64,000 bases of DNA from assembly GCF_029223285.1 (NCBI RefSeq), contig NZ_JARHUJ010000007.1, positions 62,001 through 126,000 on the forward strand, given 5' to 3'. The translations under genes were made by a program, and so were the position numbers. Below, piece after piece: positions 21,611 to 30,187 of this stretch (position 1 is its first letter; every line of letters begins with the position of its first letter). This stretch comes from Paraflavitalea sp. CAU 1676 (GTDB taxonomy: Bacteria; Bacteroidota; Bacteroidia; Chitinophagales; Chitinophagaceae). Below the pieces are notes generated by a model. The model had not been told where the DNA came from, ran no database searches, and saw nothing but the letters and a program-made list of their open reading frames with translations.

Positions 21611-22381
21611 TTAATTACCAAAACCGCTACTTATAGCATCCCATAATTTTATACGATGCAACAGGGCATTCTTTACCGCATCAGTTGACTCTTGCCATTT
21701 TGCAGATTCAGTTCCATTAAGTTCTTCCGTCATTTTATAAGCTAGCTGAGAATGGTGCTCACCATCAACTTCGATATGTCGTTCAAGGTAATACTTTAAC
21801 GTGCCAAAACGGTCGCTGGATTGTTTGTTCAATTCACGTACGAAAGTTATGAACATACCAGGAATGAGATCCTCTCTTCCAAAAGTAAAAACAGCTGCCT
21901 GAACATGGGGCTTATTATTATTTACTACAGCAAAAGTACTTTTAACGAAGCCAGCTGCAGCCAGTGGAACATTTGAAACACGAAGGCTTTCTACCACAGG
22001 TTCCTTTTCTTTCAAACAATCAACAAACTTATTGATAACATTAAGGTTGCACCCTATTTCATGCATGGCTTGCAAGTATAACTCAAAATGACTCGTACGA
22101 TTTCCTCCTTCGTCAATATCAGATTCTTCACCCAGTACAATTTCATTGATAAGGTATCTTGTTTGTGGGTTCCCTGTCGGAATCCAAGGAAGTTCTATGC
22201 AGGTAAGATTACGCTGAAGTACTTTTAGCAGGGACATAAAATCCCAAACAGCAAAAACATGGTACTCCATGAATGTTTTCAGCCGTTCAACGGTGTTGAC
22301 TTTAGCATATACGGGATGTTCAATAAGCTGTTGGCGTATGGGTTCAATTTCACGCCTCATTAGGTTCAGGTATTCGCTCAT
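21611..22381 (-). CDS. DUF3050 domain-containing protein (heme-oxygenase-like fold)
   Basis: A 256-residue cytoplasmic protein matching DUF3050 over its whole length: LIEHPVYAKVNTVERLKTFM, EYHVFAVWDFMSLLKVLQRN, RYLINEIVLGEESDIDEGG, FGREDLIPGMFI and YLERHIEVDGEHHSQLAYK. Conserved His and Glu residues in these blocks (HVFAVWDF, EIVLGEESD, HIEVDGEHH) lie in positions where heme-oxygenase-like diiron proteins carry metal ligands. This suggests, but does not prove, a metal-dependent oxidase role. No partner gene is linked; the neighbours are unrelated. Confidence 0.9.
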   Translation of the reverse strand: MSEYLNLMRREIEPIRQQLIEHPVYAKVNTVERLKTFMEYHVFAVWDFMSLLKVLQRNLTCIELPWIPTGNPQTRYLINEIVLGEESDIDEGGNRTSHFELYLQAMHEIGCNLNVINKFVDCLKEKEPVVESLRVSNVPLAAAGFVKSTFAVVNNNKPHVQAAVFTFGREDLIPGMFITFVRELNKQSSDRFGTLKYYLERHIEVDGEHHSQLAYKMTEELNGTESAKWQESTDAVKNALLHRIKLWDAISSGFGN

Positions 22382-22523
22382 GAATTATATTAAAGTCGGC
22401 AAAGATATCTAATAATTGCCCACATTCACTCTCTTTTCGACCACATCGGCAGTTACAATTCCCCAAAATGTTAGCACCAATGTTATGTGAACTGTTATAA
22501 TTAATGAAATTTAGATTCGAACA

Positions 22524-22815
22524 TTGCAAATCCTTTTTAGTTTGTGTGCAATAAATATTAAAGCTTCTGTTGCGTTTTATACAAGGTACTCATATAACAA
22601 TCAGCAATTCATCGAACTGGATACTACGTACTACTATGGCACCGATATCAATAATCCTGCATCCTTTTATTTGTGGGCGATTACTAAATACACTTATGAT
22701 TCAAAGGAACGGGTTATTAAGACCGAAACATTATACAGTAATGATCAAACCCAGTCGTGGTACACGGTAACCTCCCTATGACGACAATGACAAAAAGATG
22801 AGGGGCAGTCCTTGA
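22524..22815 (+). pseudogene. frameshifted fragment of a protein with YD-like text
   Basis: A frame without convincing start reads RYSYNNQQFIELDTTYYYG, then YLWAITKYTYDSKERVIKTE, and stops after WYTVTSL. In the next frame PYDDNDKKMRGSP follows directly to a stop at 22813. The continuity across the two frames (…SL / YDDNDKKM) is what a one-base frameshift near 22776 would give. The text resembles repetitive Tyr-Asp proteins of Bacteroidota. Only a fragment of about 90 residues remains, so no function is assigned. Confidence 0.45.
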
Positions 22816-22817
22816 AA

Positions 22818-23276
22818 CTATTGCCCAGATTTTCGAAGTTTCAAATCAGCCAGCAATTTTTCATCCTCCGCGATTCGTTTCTTTATTTGTTTGATGTCGT
22901 CTTCTACCCCCTCAAGATTGTTGGAAACTCGCCTGGCCTTTTTGGCATCCCGCCTTGCATCGTCAGACTGCTTTTCTGCTCTTTTTGCCTTTTTCTTGTC
23001 CTGAGGATCGTTGCTTAATTTGACAGCAGCCCGCTTGTTTTTATCAGCGGACTCCTGTACCTCATTAACTGCTCTTTCTTTCTTATTGGTTTGTTCTAAA
23101 AATTCGTTTTCCAATACCACCAGTTTCTGTTTACGATTATCAAGCCGCTTTGTGATTTCCGCTATACGCTGCTGTTCTTTACCCTTGTTAATGGAATCGG
23201 CAGGCAATGACTGGGCATTTGTTATTGTGGCTGTTACCATCACAATCAACAATGCTAGCATCAATGAATTTTTCAT
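22818..23276 (-). CDS. periplasmic coiled-coil hypothetical protein
   Basis: A 152-residue protein from ATG 23276, chosen because MKNSLMLALLIVMVTATITN is a signal peptide. The mature part is almost purely charged helix (QRIAEITKRLDNRKQKLVVL, KKAKRAEKQSDDARRDAKKA, GVEDDIKQIKKRIAEDEKLL) with heptad character over about 120 residues, so a long coiled coil is expected. Lys and Asp/Glu are strongly enriched. No family is recognised. It may be a periplasmic spacer or stress protein; the sequence does not say which. It ends two bases from the decayed gene that runs towards it. Confidence 0.7.
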   Translation of the reverse strand: MKNSLMLALLIVMVTATITNAQSLPADSINKGKEQQRIAEITKRLDNRKQKLVVLENEFLEQTNKKERAVNEVQESADKNKRAAVKLSNDPQDKKKAKRAEKQSDDARRDAKKARRVSNNLEGVEDDIKQIKKRIAEDEKLLADLKLRKSGQ

Positions 23277-23405
23277 ATCAGTTGCTTTCTTAATAATTCT
23301 CCAAATCATATGCCTTGGAATTTGTAACAGCAGATATATGTATACCGGGTGTTTTACAACAACTTGCGAAGGCCTATTAAATTCATAGATTAGGCTGGGG
23401 AATTA

Positions 23406-24330
23406 TTACCCCGCAGCCCATGGATCCAATACCACCTTTACACAGTTGTCTTCTTTTTTCTTGAACATCGAATAGCCATCCGCAATTTTGGAAAGCGGTA
23501 ACCGGTGCGTGATCACATCCTCCAGCACCACCTTTCCTTGCACCACATACTCCAGCAGTTCATCGATGTATTTGTGGGCCGGCGCTTGTCCGCCTTTTAA
23601 GGTGATGCCCTTGTCGAAGAACTGCCCAATAGGGAAATTGTCATAAGTTGTAGGGTATACACCCAATACCGAAACGATACCGCCTCTTCTCACAGCGCTC
23701 ATGCACGCTTCCAATACTTTTACGGAGCCTTTCTCCAGGTTAAGGGCCGATTTGGCCCGGTCGATAAAACTCCTGTCTGGTTCAAACCCTACGGCGTCGA
23801 TACATACATCCGTGCCTCTTCCATAAGTGACTGAACGGATTTGCTCGATCACATTTTTGCCATCACCTTCCCATAAGATGGTTTCACAATTGGCGGAGGC
23901 CGCCGCTTTCGACAGCCTGTACGCCAGGGTGTCTACGATCAGCACACGTCCGGCCCCTCGAAGCCAGGCGCTCTTAGCGGCCATGATGCCCACGGGGCCC
24001 GCACCAAAAATGGCGACCGACTCACCACCTTTCACCCCGGCCCAGTCCACCCCGGTATAACCCGTGGGGGATAGGGAATGGCACCACCACCCGGTCCCCC
24101 TTTTTTAAATTGGTAACGGAGTTGCCCGTTTCCTCCACAATTCCCATAAACTCGTGACCCAGCACCATCGGCCTGGGCTGCGGTATACCACCCGAATAGA
24201 TGTGGAGGTCCGATCCGCAGATCGCAGTGGCGGTCACTTTCAGGATAATGTCCCGCGCATCTTTGATAGTGGGGTCATCAACCGAGTCATAGGTGATCTT
24301 ACCGGGTCCATGTATAACGGCTGCTTTCAT
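23406..24330 (-). pseudogene. zinc-dependent alcohol dehydrogenase with an internal deletion
   Basis: The N-terminal part starts at ATG 24330 (MKAAVIHGPGKITYDSVDDP) and holds the catalytic-zinc motifs CGSDLHIYSG and GHEFMGIVEE. After GDRVVVPFPI the frame changes abruptly. The C-terminal part continues in another frame from about 24068 with PTGYTGVDWAGVKGGESVAI, the Rossmann fold GAGPVG, and runs to a stop at 23406. Family members are about 390 residues; here about 308 codons remain. Some 80 residues are missing exactly at the junction, which would include the four-Cys structural zinc lobe. The protein cannot be made as an intact enzyme. Relatives are glutathione-independent formaldehyde or general alcohol dehydrogenases. 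Confidence 0.85.
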
Positions 24331-24521
24331 GATCTTACATTTATTGAGTACAAGTTTAGAGAGGCGGGCAGCGATAACTGTGCCCATGGAATCGCGGCAT
24401 CTTCTACACAACACAGGCAACACGCATGGCATGCGAATTGAAGCCACAGCTGGCATACCCTCCATCGTGATCGCGCACATCGAATACATTCCAGGAAATT
24501 ACCCATTCAAAAAGTCGCCAG

Positions 24522-25508
24522 ATGAGCAGCTCCATCCAACACAAAACGATCGTGGTTACCGGCGCCTCCAGCGGGGTGGGCAAAGCCATCGCCTTACAGC
24601 TGGCCACCAAAGGTGCCACGCTGATATTGGCGGCTCGCCGGGAAGCTGCCCTGCAGGAAACAGCCGCTGCCTGTATGGCGTCAGGCAGCAAAGTATTGGT
24701 AGTGACGGTTAATATGCAGAACGTAGAGGAGATCAGGGTACTGGCCGAAAAGGCCTATCAGTTTGGCGGAGCCATCGATGTGTGGATCAACAACGCCGGG
24801 GTACTGGCCGCAGGCCCGTTAGAAGAAGTGCCGCCCGAAGTAAGCGAAGCAGTCATCAAAACCAACCTGCTCGGTTACATGCACAGTGCCCATGTCGTGA
24901 TCCCCTATTTTAAAAAACAAACGCAGGGCATCCTCATCAACAATATATCTGTTGGCGGCTGGTTTCCTACGCCGTACGCCACAGCCTACACCGCCAGCAA
25001 GTTTGGCTTGCGGGGATTTTCTGAAGCGCTGAAAGGTGAACTCATCGGATGGCGCGATATACATGTTTGCGATCTTTATCCCGGCTTTCTCGATACGCCA
25101 GGCATGCAACATGCCGCTAACTATACCGGCAAGTCGCTTAAACCTGCGCCGCCGGTATACAACCCCTGGCAGGTAGCCAGGGCGGTAGTACGGGTCATAG
25201 AGAATCCGGTGGACACCACGACCATCGGGTTGGGAGCAGCCTTGCTGCGCATCGCCTGGAATTATCTTCCGGTTATCAGTCGTCTTGCCACCGTGCTGCT
25301 TATACGTTCCTATCTCAAACAGGCGCCCACCCTGGCCGCAACCAGCGGCAACGTGCTGGGTCCGGTGCACTATGGCACTAGTGTAGACGGAGGCTGGCAG
25401 CTGGCCCCGGCCACAAAAAAGAAAGCCATGATATGGGCCGCCGCCGGAATCGTTGGCGTGCTGGCCGGGTTGATCATCAACAGCAAAAAAGCAGGCGCTC
25501 ATCGTTGA
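24522..25508 (+). CDS. SDR family oxidoreductase with C-terminal membrane anchor
   Basis: A 328-residue short-chain dehydrogenase. The cofactor motif TGASSGVG lies at residues 14-21, NNAG near 92, the catalytic block YTASK near 155, and LYPGFLDTPGM follows. The last 30 residues (KAMIWAAAGIVGVLAGLII) form a membrane helix with a basic tail, so the enzyme is probably attached to the inner membrane. This architecture is common in SDR_c proteins of unknown substrate in soil Bacteroidota. It is divergent from the broken alcohol dehydrogenase, with 191 bases between, suggesting they once shared a control region. Substrate unknown. Confidence 0.9.
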   Translation: MSSSIQHKTIVVTGASSGVGKAIALQLATKGATLILAARREAALQETAAACMASGSKVLVVTVNMQNVEEIRVLAEKAYQFGGAIDVWINNAGVLAAGPLEEVPPEVSEAVIKTNLLGYMHSAHVVIPYFKKQTQGILINNISVGGWFPTPYATAYTASKFGLRGFSEALKGELIGWRDIHVCDLYPGFLDTPGMQHAANYTGKSLKPAPPVYNPWQVARAVVRVIENPVDTTTIGLGAALLRIAWNYLPVISRLATVLLIRSYLKQAPTLAATSGNVLGPVHYGTSVDGGWQLAPATKKKAMIWAAAGIVGVLAGLIINSKKAGAHR

Positions 25509-25544
25509 AAACTGGCATGCATCATACATGTACATGTACCAAAC

Positions 25545-25645
25545 ATCATTCTTGCGTAAATCCAGGCTGGTGCATATTCACTTGCTTTGGCCATCCACAC
25601 ACCGGCTTATTCACCCCTTTCATCCTCTACCTCGTATCGGCCCAT
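25545..25645 (-). pseudogene. highly decayed 3' end of an exodeoxyribonuclease III gene
   Basis: On the minus strand GVNKPVCGWPK is followed one base out of frame by ASEYAPAWI. This matches, with substitutions and a frameshift, the C-terminal block of exonuclease III (GVDKxVRGWxKxSDHAPxW). It also aligns at DNA level with the better preserved remnant at 26070-26232. It lies 40 bases upstream of the first DUF3606 gene and is too decayed to be a gene. Confidence 0.55.
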
Positions 25646-25683
25646 GGAATAATTATTGCTGCCTTCGTCATAAACTGATAACT

Positions 25684-25878
25684 ATGTCAGACAGTAATCC
25701 AAAACTCAGCAAACAGGACGACATTCGGGTAAACCCGAAAGATCCTTCTGAAGTTGAATATTTTCAACGTAAGTTTCCCGACAAGACCTACGATGAGGTT
25801 GCAGAAGCAATAAAGGCGGCCGGCCCACTTCGCGCAGATATTGAAACCTATTTGCGAAAAGGGCACACAGGATTATAG
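25684..25878 (+). CDS. DUF3606 domain-containing small protein (copy 1)
   Basis: A 64-residue protein from ATG 25684. It is almost entirely one DUF3606 domain: KQDDIRVNPKDPSEVEYFQR, then KTYDEVAEAIKAAGPLRADI and YLRKG. The pattern looks like a short helix-rich fold. Two paralogues are nearby (26593 and 28240); this copy and the one at 28240 share the blocks KQDDIRV, DPSE, EY and GP.R.DI. DUF3606 proteins are widespread and of unknown role, often near stress or DNA-metabolism genes. No Cys or catalytic-looking residues are present. A longer frame upstream is ignored because it covers the decayed exonuclease remnant. Confidence 0.85.
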   Translation: MSDSNPKLSKQDDIRVNPKDPSEVEYFQRKFPDKTYDEVAEAIKAAGPLRADIETYLRKGHTGL

Positions 25879-26069
25879 TTCAATAAAATATAAGAATTTA
25901 TCTGGAGTTTCAGTGTTAGGTTAGGGCTTTGGTAGCCTTCGCAGAATCACCCGGCTCAAATCGGCTGGGTTTTATTTTTCTTTTTCCTCCCACGGCATTG
26001 GATCCCTCCTTACTGGCGTTGGCATGTCTAATTGCGTAACATCCATCGTAACGATTTATCCTTGTACAT

Positions 26070-26232
26070 TTATTCCTTGAGCAGGATCCAGGCAGGTGCA
26101 TGGTCGCTAGCTTTGGGCCACCCACGCACGGACTTATCAACGCCGGCACTATGAAGCCGCGGCAACAGGTGCGGACTTAATAAAAAATGATCGAGCCGCA
26201 ATCCTGCATTTCGCTCCCAGGCATAGTCCCAC
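26070..26232 (-). pseudogene. 3' end of an exodeoxyribonuclease III (xthA-like) gene
   Basis: The minus strand reads WDYAWERNAGLRLDHFLLSP, then AGVDKSVRGWPKASDHAPAW, and ends ILLKE at a stop at 26070. This is an unmistakable C-terminal block of exonuclease III, including the catalytic SDHAP motif. Upstream the reading is stopped at once and no further exonuclease text appears, so about 80% of the gene is gone. It is noncoding now. The same block, more decayed, sits at 25545-25645, in the same orientation relative to a DUF3606 gene. Confidence 0.75.
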
Positions 26233-26592
26233 TATGTATCCATTCGATGTCCATGAATTTCCACGCTTAATGAATTCCAACAACTGAAGGAGCCCTTACC
26301 AATGCGCCACCCGATGGCATAAGCTTTGAATTGACAAATGTTAAATAATCCCTTTCTCCACCAGGAAAATTAGCTATACATATGACAACCTTTACTGTAA
26401 ACCGCCCTCATAAGCTCAGGCTTAAATCTATAATTGTGTTGGAAAGAACAATTCCTATGCGTCTGCGCCCATTCGTGCCACCCACCCAGCCCCAAAGATT
26501 ATCCTATAAAATGCCACCGCAGCCGCAGGGCTACCTCAAAGGAAAAGATAACGACTGCCTTTAGCAAAATAACCGCACACAAACCGATCACA

Positions 26593-26784
26593 ATGGCAAA
26601 TGATAAACAGGATAAGTCTACCAGCGACAAAAGCCAGGTTCCTCCTGAAGAAAATTATGAATTATATTATCTGGAAGAAAAATTAGGTGTGACCCGCGAT
26701 GAGATTTTGGCAGCGATTAAGACGGTAGGTCGCGATCGTCATCTGGTAGAAGGATATCTTCGAACACATAAAAAAGACGACTGA
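26593..26784 (+). CDS. DUF3606-like small protein (copy 2, divergent)
   Basis: A 63-residue protein from ATG 26593. The N-terminal third is polar (ANDKQDKSTSDKSQVPPEEN), and the rest follows the DUF3606 pattern in a diverged form: YELYYLEEKLGVTRDEILAA, IKTVGRD, VEGYLR. Compared with its two neighbours the DIRV block is lost while the helix pair is kept. A longer upstream frame has no start signal and poor coding character. Function unknown; it may work together with the other copies. Confidence 0.75.
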   Translation: MANDKQDKSTSDKSQVPPEENYELYYLEEKLGVTRDEILAAIKTVGRDRHLVEGYLRTHKKDD

Positions 26785-26845
26785 ACATACCACGGCAAGA
26801 TAATTAAAGCCCTGCTCCTGGCATAAGAATTATGCCTTGATTCAC

Positions 26846-27049
26846 ATGCCGTCTACGGTCATAGCACATATACAATACCTACCAGCAACCGAAGTTTTAA
26901 GGATTGCATTTAACTCGGGCGCCATCTATGACTACCTCGAGGTCCCCGAGTCGGTTTACAAAGACATGAAGCAATATCGCGAGAAGGGAGTCTTCCTCAA
27001 CAAGTACATTAAAGGGAAATACCATTTCAAAAAAGTCACCAACGGCTAG
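26846..27049 (+). CDS. KTSC domain-containing protein
   Basis: A 67-residue protein from ATG 26846. It matches the KTSC domain over its full length: MPSTVIAHIQYLPATEVLRI, FNSGAIYDYLEVPESVYKDM, and GVFLNKYIKGKYHFKKV. KTSC domains, named from the KTSC motif in some members, are short beta-rich modules found alone or linked to nucleic-acid enzymes such as lysyl-tRNA synthetase-like proteins; their activity is unknown. An alternative start three codons upstream is possible. It lies in a run of small stand-alone genes without obvious operon partner. Confidence 0.88.
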   Translation: MPSTVIAHIQYLPATEVLRIAFNSGAIYDYLEVPESVYKDMKQYREKGVFLNKYIKGKYHFKKVTNG

Positions 27050-27060
27050 CGTATAGCCCT

Positions 27061-27234
27061 ATGGAAACCACACAACTCATAGGTATTGCCGCCAGCATAG
27101 GAACAGGAATCTCACTATTGCCACAATTGATCAAGATCGTCCCGAAACAGCAGGTAGCCTCCAGTCTGTGTAATCCGGAAATGATTTTTGCGGCCAAAGC
27201 TATTTTAGTCATTGGACGACCTGCGCACACATAA
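27061..27234 (+). pseudogene. truncated SemiSWEET/PQ-loop sugar transporter
   Basis: From ATG 27061 the text METTQLIGIAASIGTGISLL followed by PQLIKIVPKQQVASSL matches the first helix and PQ motif of bacterial SemiSWEET (MtN3) transporters, which are about 85 residues with three membrane helices. After residue 36 the similarity ends and the frame closes at 57 codons. The remaining two helices are missing. It is only 11 bases after the KTSC stop. A functional transporter is not possible from this frame. Confidence 0.7.
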
Positions 27235-27339
27235 TTGACAAATGAGCCGATCCAAGTTTCGATAGTACTGACCTGCAGGAATATCGCAGGCATCAACTTT
27301 GTAACAGCTTCTCTATTATTAACAATAAATCTCCCATCT

Positions 27340-27501
27340 ATGCTACGGTATTCAATCATTTTCCTCGTAATCGCTGTCATTGCCGCGATTTTCGGTTTCG
27401 GCGGAATAGCCGCAGGCGCTGCAGGCATTGCCAAAGTTTTATTTTATATTTTTCTGGCAGTCTTCGTAATCTCCTTGTTCTTCGGCAGAAAAAAAGCCTA
27501 A
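27340..27501 (+). CDS. DUF1328/UPF0391 small membrane protein
   Basis: A 53-residue protein from ATG 27340 made of two membrane helices: [20 protein letters not shown] and then [18 protein letters not shown] with the Gly-rich turn GGIAAGAAG between and a basic end GRKKA. This is the complete pattern of DUF1328 (YtjA-like) proteins, which are short inner-membrane proteins often induced by stress. A longer frame to 27235 includes text without membrane or signal character, so the shorter start is preferred. Role unknown. Confidence 0.88.
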   Translation: MLRYSIIFLVIAVIAAIFGFGGIAAGAAGIAKVLFYIFLAVFVISLFFGRKKA

Positions 27502-27780
27502 CAGCATCTTCTTTAATGAAGACTATCTGGAATGTAGATTGCGTTATAGTCAAAAAGCTAAACCCTGTCCTGTGAAACAATAATAGCTTGACTTTTTGAT
27601 AGTTGCCAGGTAGGGTATGCCAGGACCGGCGTCATAACGATTGTTCTATTCTTCAGTCGTCATTAGTGGCAATGTCGTCGACCAGTTGGTCCTCGCATAT
27701 CTATATTCGTAGAGTTAAGACCGAACAGTTCGGCATAAAGGAGTGTACAAGGTAAAGAGACTAACCTATTACCGTCCGTA
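27502..27780. other. intergenic region without gene
   Basis: These 279 bases hold no frame with coding character on either strand. Near 27546-27600 the words TCAAAAAGCTA and TAGCTTGACTTTTTGA form an imperfect inverted repeat, which could be a terminator of the upstream gene or part of decayed sequence. Confidence 0.4.
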
Positions 27781-28116
27781 TTATTGAAGAATAATTGGCT
27801 CGGCGCCCTGTGGTATTTTTAAAGTGAGGTATCTACCTTTAGGATCATAAGAATACCGGCAAAATTGACCATCTATGGTCAATTTTAGTTGCTCAGTCAT
27901 CGGATCAAACTGTACGCTCCAACAATGAGTTGATTTCTCTTCCCATTCCAGCATGTCATTACAAATACTGATCGTTAATTTCATTTCATCTTTCGAAATA
28001 TGTATTTGTTCATCTCCCGGCATACAGCCGGCTACCGGAACTTTGCCTGTTTTGTACCAGGTTTTATGGGTTCCGTTCGTAAGCAGTTGGATAATATATT
28101 CCCTTGTATGAGCCAT
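27781..28116 (-). CDS. hypothetical protein
   Basis: A 111-residue protein without signal peptide or membrane helix. It is rich in beta-strand text (YIIQLLTNGTHKTWYKTGKV, KDEMKLTISICNDMLEWEEK, WSVQFDPMTEQLKLTIDGQF, GRYLTLKIP), which suggests a small beta-barrel. No motif is recognised. It is divergent from the third DUF3606 gene (124 bases between starts). Existence is likely because the frame is well formed; function unknown. Confidence 0.6.
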   Translation of the reverse strand: MAHTREYIIQLLTNGTHKTWYKTGKVPVAGCMPGDEQIHISKDEMKLTISICNDMLEWEEKSTHCWSVQFDPMTEQLKLTIDGQFCRYSYDPKGRYLTLKIPQGAEPIILQ

Positions 28117-28239
28117 ATCAGTAGATTGTTATTATGCCTCCAAACTAGCCGACCATCATGGCAAACACTGATCCGAAGTCCGGGCACAAAAATTATGGCG
28201 AGTTTATAGATATCCCATTTACTCATTAAAACGTTTGTT

Positions 28240-28428
28240 ATGCCTGACAATAAAATGAATACCGGAAAACAAGACGATATAAGGGTTGATAGCAAAGACC
28301 CATCTGAAATAGAATACCTGCACCAGCAATATCCGTCCAAAACGCACGAAGAGATAGTTGAAGCAATCCAAAAAGCCGGCCCAATGAGGTCGGACATCAT
28401 TAAATACCTCGAGCGGGGAAAAAATTAA
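28240..28428 (+). CDS. DUF3606 domain-containing small protein (copy 3)
   Basis: A 62-residue protein from ATG 28240. It carries the full DUF3606 pattern: GKQDDIRVDSKDPSEIEYLH, HEEIVEAIQKAGPMRSDIIK, YLERG. It is close to copy 1 at 25684 in nearly every block, so these two arose by duplication. The hallmark residues of the domain (DDI, DPSE, EY, A.GP.R.DI) are intact. It is followed after 100 bases by an SDR gene in the same direction. Function unknown. Confidence 0.88.
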   Translation: MPDNKMNTGKQDDIRVDSKDPSEIEYLHQQYPSKTHEEIVEAIQKAGPMRSDIIKYLERGKN

Positions 28429-28528
28429 ACATTTTCAGGTCTTCAGTTCATACTTAACGCAAAACGCGGTAGTTCATCTTTGGTGAATTACCGCAGATAA
28501 GCTATGTACCGGAACAACTCTATCATCT

Positions 28529-29440
28529 ATGAAAAAAACACCGCAAAAGCGATCAAAAGCAGCCGGAGGCAATCCCATAACAAAATACCCCAAGCCCCCC
28601 TTTAAAGAGCAATTACAACCCTGGCCGGGCCTGGCCGCCAAAATGAAACCCCGGCCCGATCATGGTGAGAAAAGTTATATCGGCTCTGGTCGCCTGGCTG
28701 GCCGCAAAGCGCTCATCACGGGAGGCGATTCGGGTTTGGGACGCGCCGCAGCAATAGCCTATGCCCGTGAGGGAGCCGATGTGGCCATCAATTACCTGCC
28801 CCAGGAAGAGGCAGATGCCAAAGAAGTGATACAACTCATCAAAGCAGCAGGCAGAAAAGCAGTGGCCATTCCCGGAGATCTGCGCACGCCGGATTTCTGC
28901 CGGCAGATGGTAGAGGAAGCAGTCAAACAACTAGGCGGCCTCGATATACTGGTCAACAATGCCGCCAGGCAACAAACCCAGGCATCTATACTCGATATCA
29001 CCGATGAGGAGTTTGATGCCACCATGAAAACAAATATCTACGCTCCCTTTTGGACTATCAAAGCAGCCCTGCCACACCTGAAGGCCGGATCAGTCATCAT
29101 AGCCACCTCCAGCGTGCAAGCCTACGATCCCTCGGGTGAGTTGTACGACTATGCACAAACCAAAGCAGCCACCACCAGTTATGTAAAATCCCTGGCCGAG
29201 CAGCTGGCCCCCAAAGGCATTCGGGTCAACGGCGTAGCCCCGGGCCCCATCTGGACACCTTTACAGGTAAGCGGTGGTGCCACCATGAAGAAACTGAAGA
29301 ACTTCGGCGCACATACCCCCTTTAAACGTCCCGGCCAACCGGCCGAGCTGGCAGGCATCTATGTATTGCTCGCCGCGAGTGAGGGCAGCTATGCCACCGG
29401 CCAGGTCTACGGATCGTCGGGCGGTTATGGTCAACCGTAA
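28529..29440 (+). CDS. SDR family oxidoreductase (YghA/YhdG-like)
   Basis: A 303-residue short-chain dehydrogenase with the N-terminal extension typical of the general-stress subgroup (PKPPFKEQLQPWPGLAAKM, PDHGEKSYIGSGRLAGRKAL). Cofactor motif TGGDSGLGRA, NNAA near residue 145, catalytic SSVQAYDPSGELYDYAQTK with Tyr and Lys, and VAPGPIWTP. Gram-positive homologues (YhdF, YdaD) belong to the general stress regulon, and the enterobacterial YghA has similar layout. It probably reduces aldehydes or ketones with NAD(P)H. Surrounding genes are also stress-type, which fits. Confidence 0.92.
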   Translation: MKKTPQKRSKAAGGNPITKYPKPPFKEQLQPWPGLAAKMKPRPDHGEKSYIGSGRLAGRKALITGGDSGLGRAAAIAYAREGADVAINYLPQEEADAKEVIQLIKAAGRKAVAIPGDLRTPDFCRQMVEEAVKQLGGLDILVNNAARQQTQASILDITDEEFDATMKTNIYAPFWTIKAALPHLKAGSVIIATSSVQAYDPSGELYDYAQTKAATTSYVKSLAEQLAPKGIRVNGVAPGPIWTPLQVSGGATMKKLKNFGAHTPFKRPGQPAELAGIYVLLAASEGSYATGQVYGSSGGYGQP

Positions 29441-29461
29441 CTCCCTGAAACGAAACAAACA

Positions 29462-30118
29462 CTACTCTCCGGTCTCATCATGTGGCGCGTCCACCGGCTT
29501 GGACTGTGGCGAACCCTTTTGCCGCAAAAAAATGGACAATACCACGATGGCAAATACAGATAAAAATTCACTTTGCCAGTTCTGAAAAGATTCAAACCAA
29601 AACCGGCTATCCGCGAGGTAGGTTCCCAATGATTCCTTTGGCATTCCTTTGCTGGCCAAAAGCTCGTTTTCGTCTTTCAGGCTACCGTATAAGTGCAGCA
29701 CGAATGAAAGGAGGAAAAGAACGAGTAAGGCAATGGTCAGGGAGTGTTTGTACAAGGTTAAGATCCACCCGCCCTTCCGCACTGGCCAGGGTGCACCAGG
29801 GCGTGCCGGCGACGGCTCCCGGTCAACTTCTTCTTCCCCTTCAAATGTCTTTGATTCAGAAGATCCTTTTTGATAAAGAAAGATGGTCAGCAAAACAAAC
29901 AAAGCCATCTGCAGAAATTCACTTTCCCAGTTCTCGAAGGTCGCTTGAATAAAATGGCCCGACCTGATATATTGCGCCGCCCCTACCTTGGGTTGTCCAT
30001 CTTCTGCCAACTCCTTATTGTGCTCTTTGAGCCCCGTAAAAAACTGACCTATGAGCGCTAACAAAAAAAGAAACAGGAAGGTTATGGAAAGGCCATTGTT
30101 TCGTAATGCTTTTATCAT
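29462..30118 (-). CDS. DUF6766 family membrane protein
   Basis: A 218-residue inner-membrane protein with four predicted helices in two similar halves: GLSITFLFLFLLALIGQFF and LQMALFVLLTIFLYQKGSSE in the first, LTIALLVLFLLSFVLHLYG and FLSVFAIVVLSIFLRQKGSP in the second. Each half also has an ENWESEFLQ or QNWQSEFLS block and an FLYQKGSSESK or FLRQKGSPQSK block, so the gene is an internal duplication. The middle (EEEVDREPSPARPGAPW) is a polar linker. DUF6766 proteins are of unknown function, often present in stress islands. It ends 22 bases from the SDR gene that runs towards it. Confidence 0.9.
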   Translation of the reverse strand: MIKALRNNGLSITFLFLFLLALIGQFFTGLKEHNKELAEDGQPKVGAAQYIRSGHFIQATFENWESEFLQMALFVLLTIFLYQKGSSESKTFEGEEEVDREPSPARPGAPWPVRKGGWILTLYKHSLTIALLVLFLLSFVLHLYGSLKDENELLASKGMPKESLGTYLADSRFWFESFQNWQSEFLSVFAIVVLSIFLRQKGSPQSKPVDAPHDETGE

Positions 30119-30187
30119 ATACCAGCTTGATAGCTGGGAACTGCGAAAAGCATACCAGCCATTTTGTCAAATGGCCTGCTCATAACC

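Noticed and set aside
25916-26149. Minus-strand frame of 77 codons
   Set aside because: It is out of frame with the exonuclease III remnant that occupies the same DNA, and has no coding character of its own.
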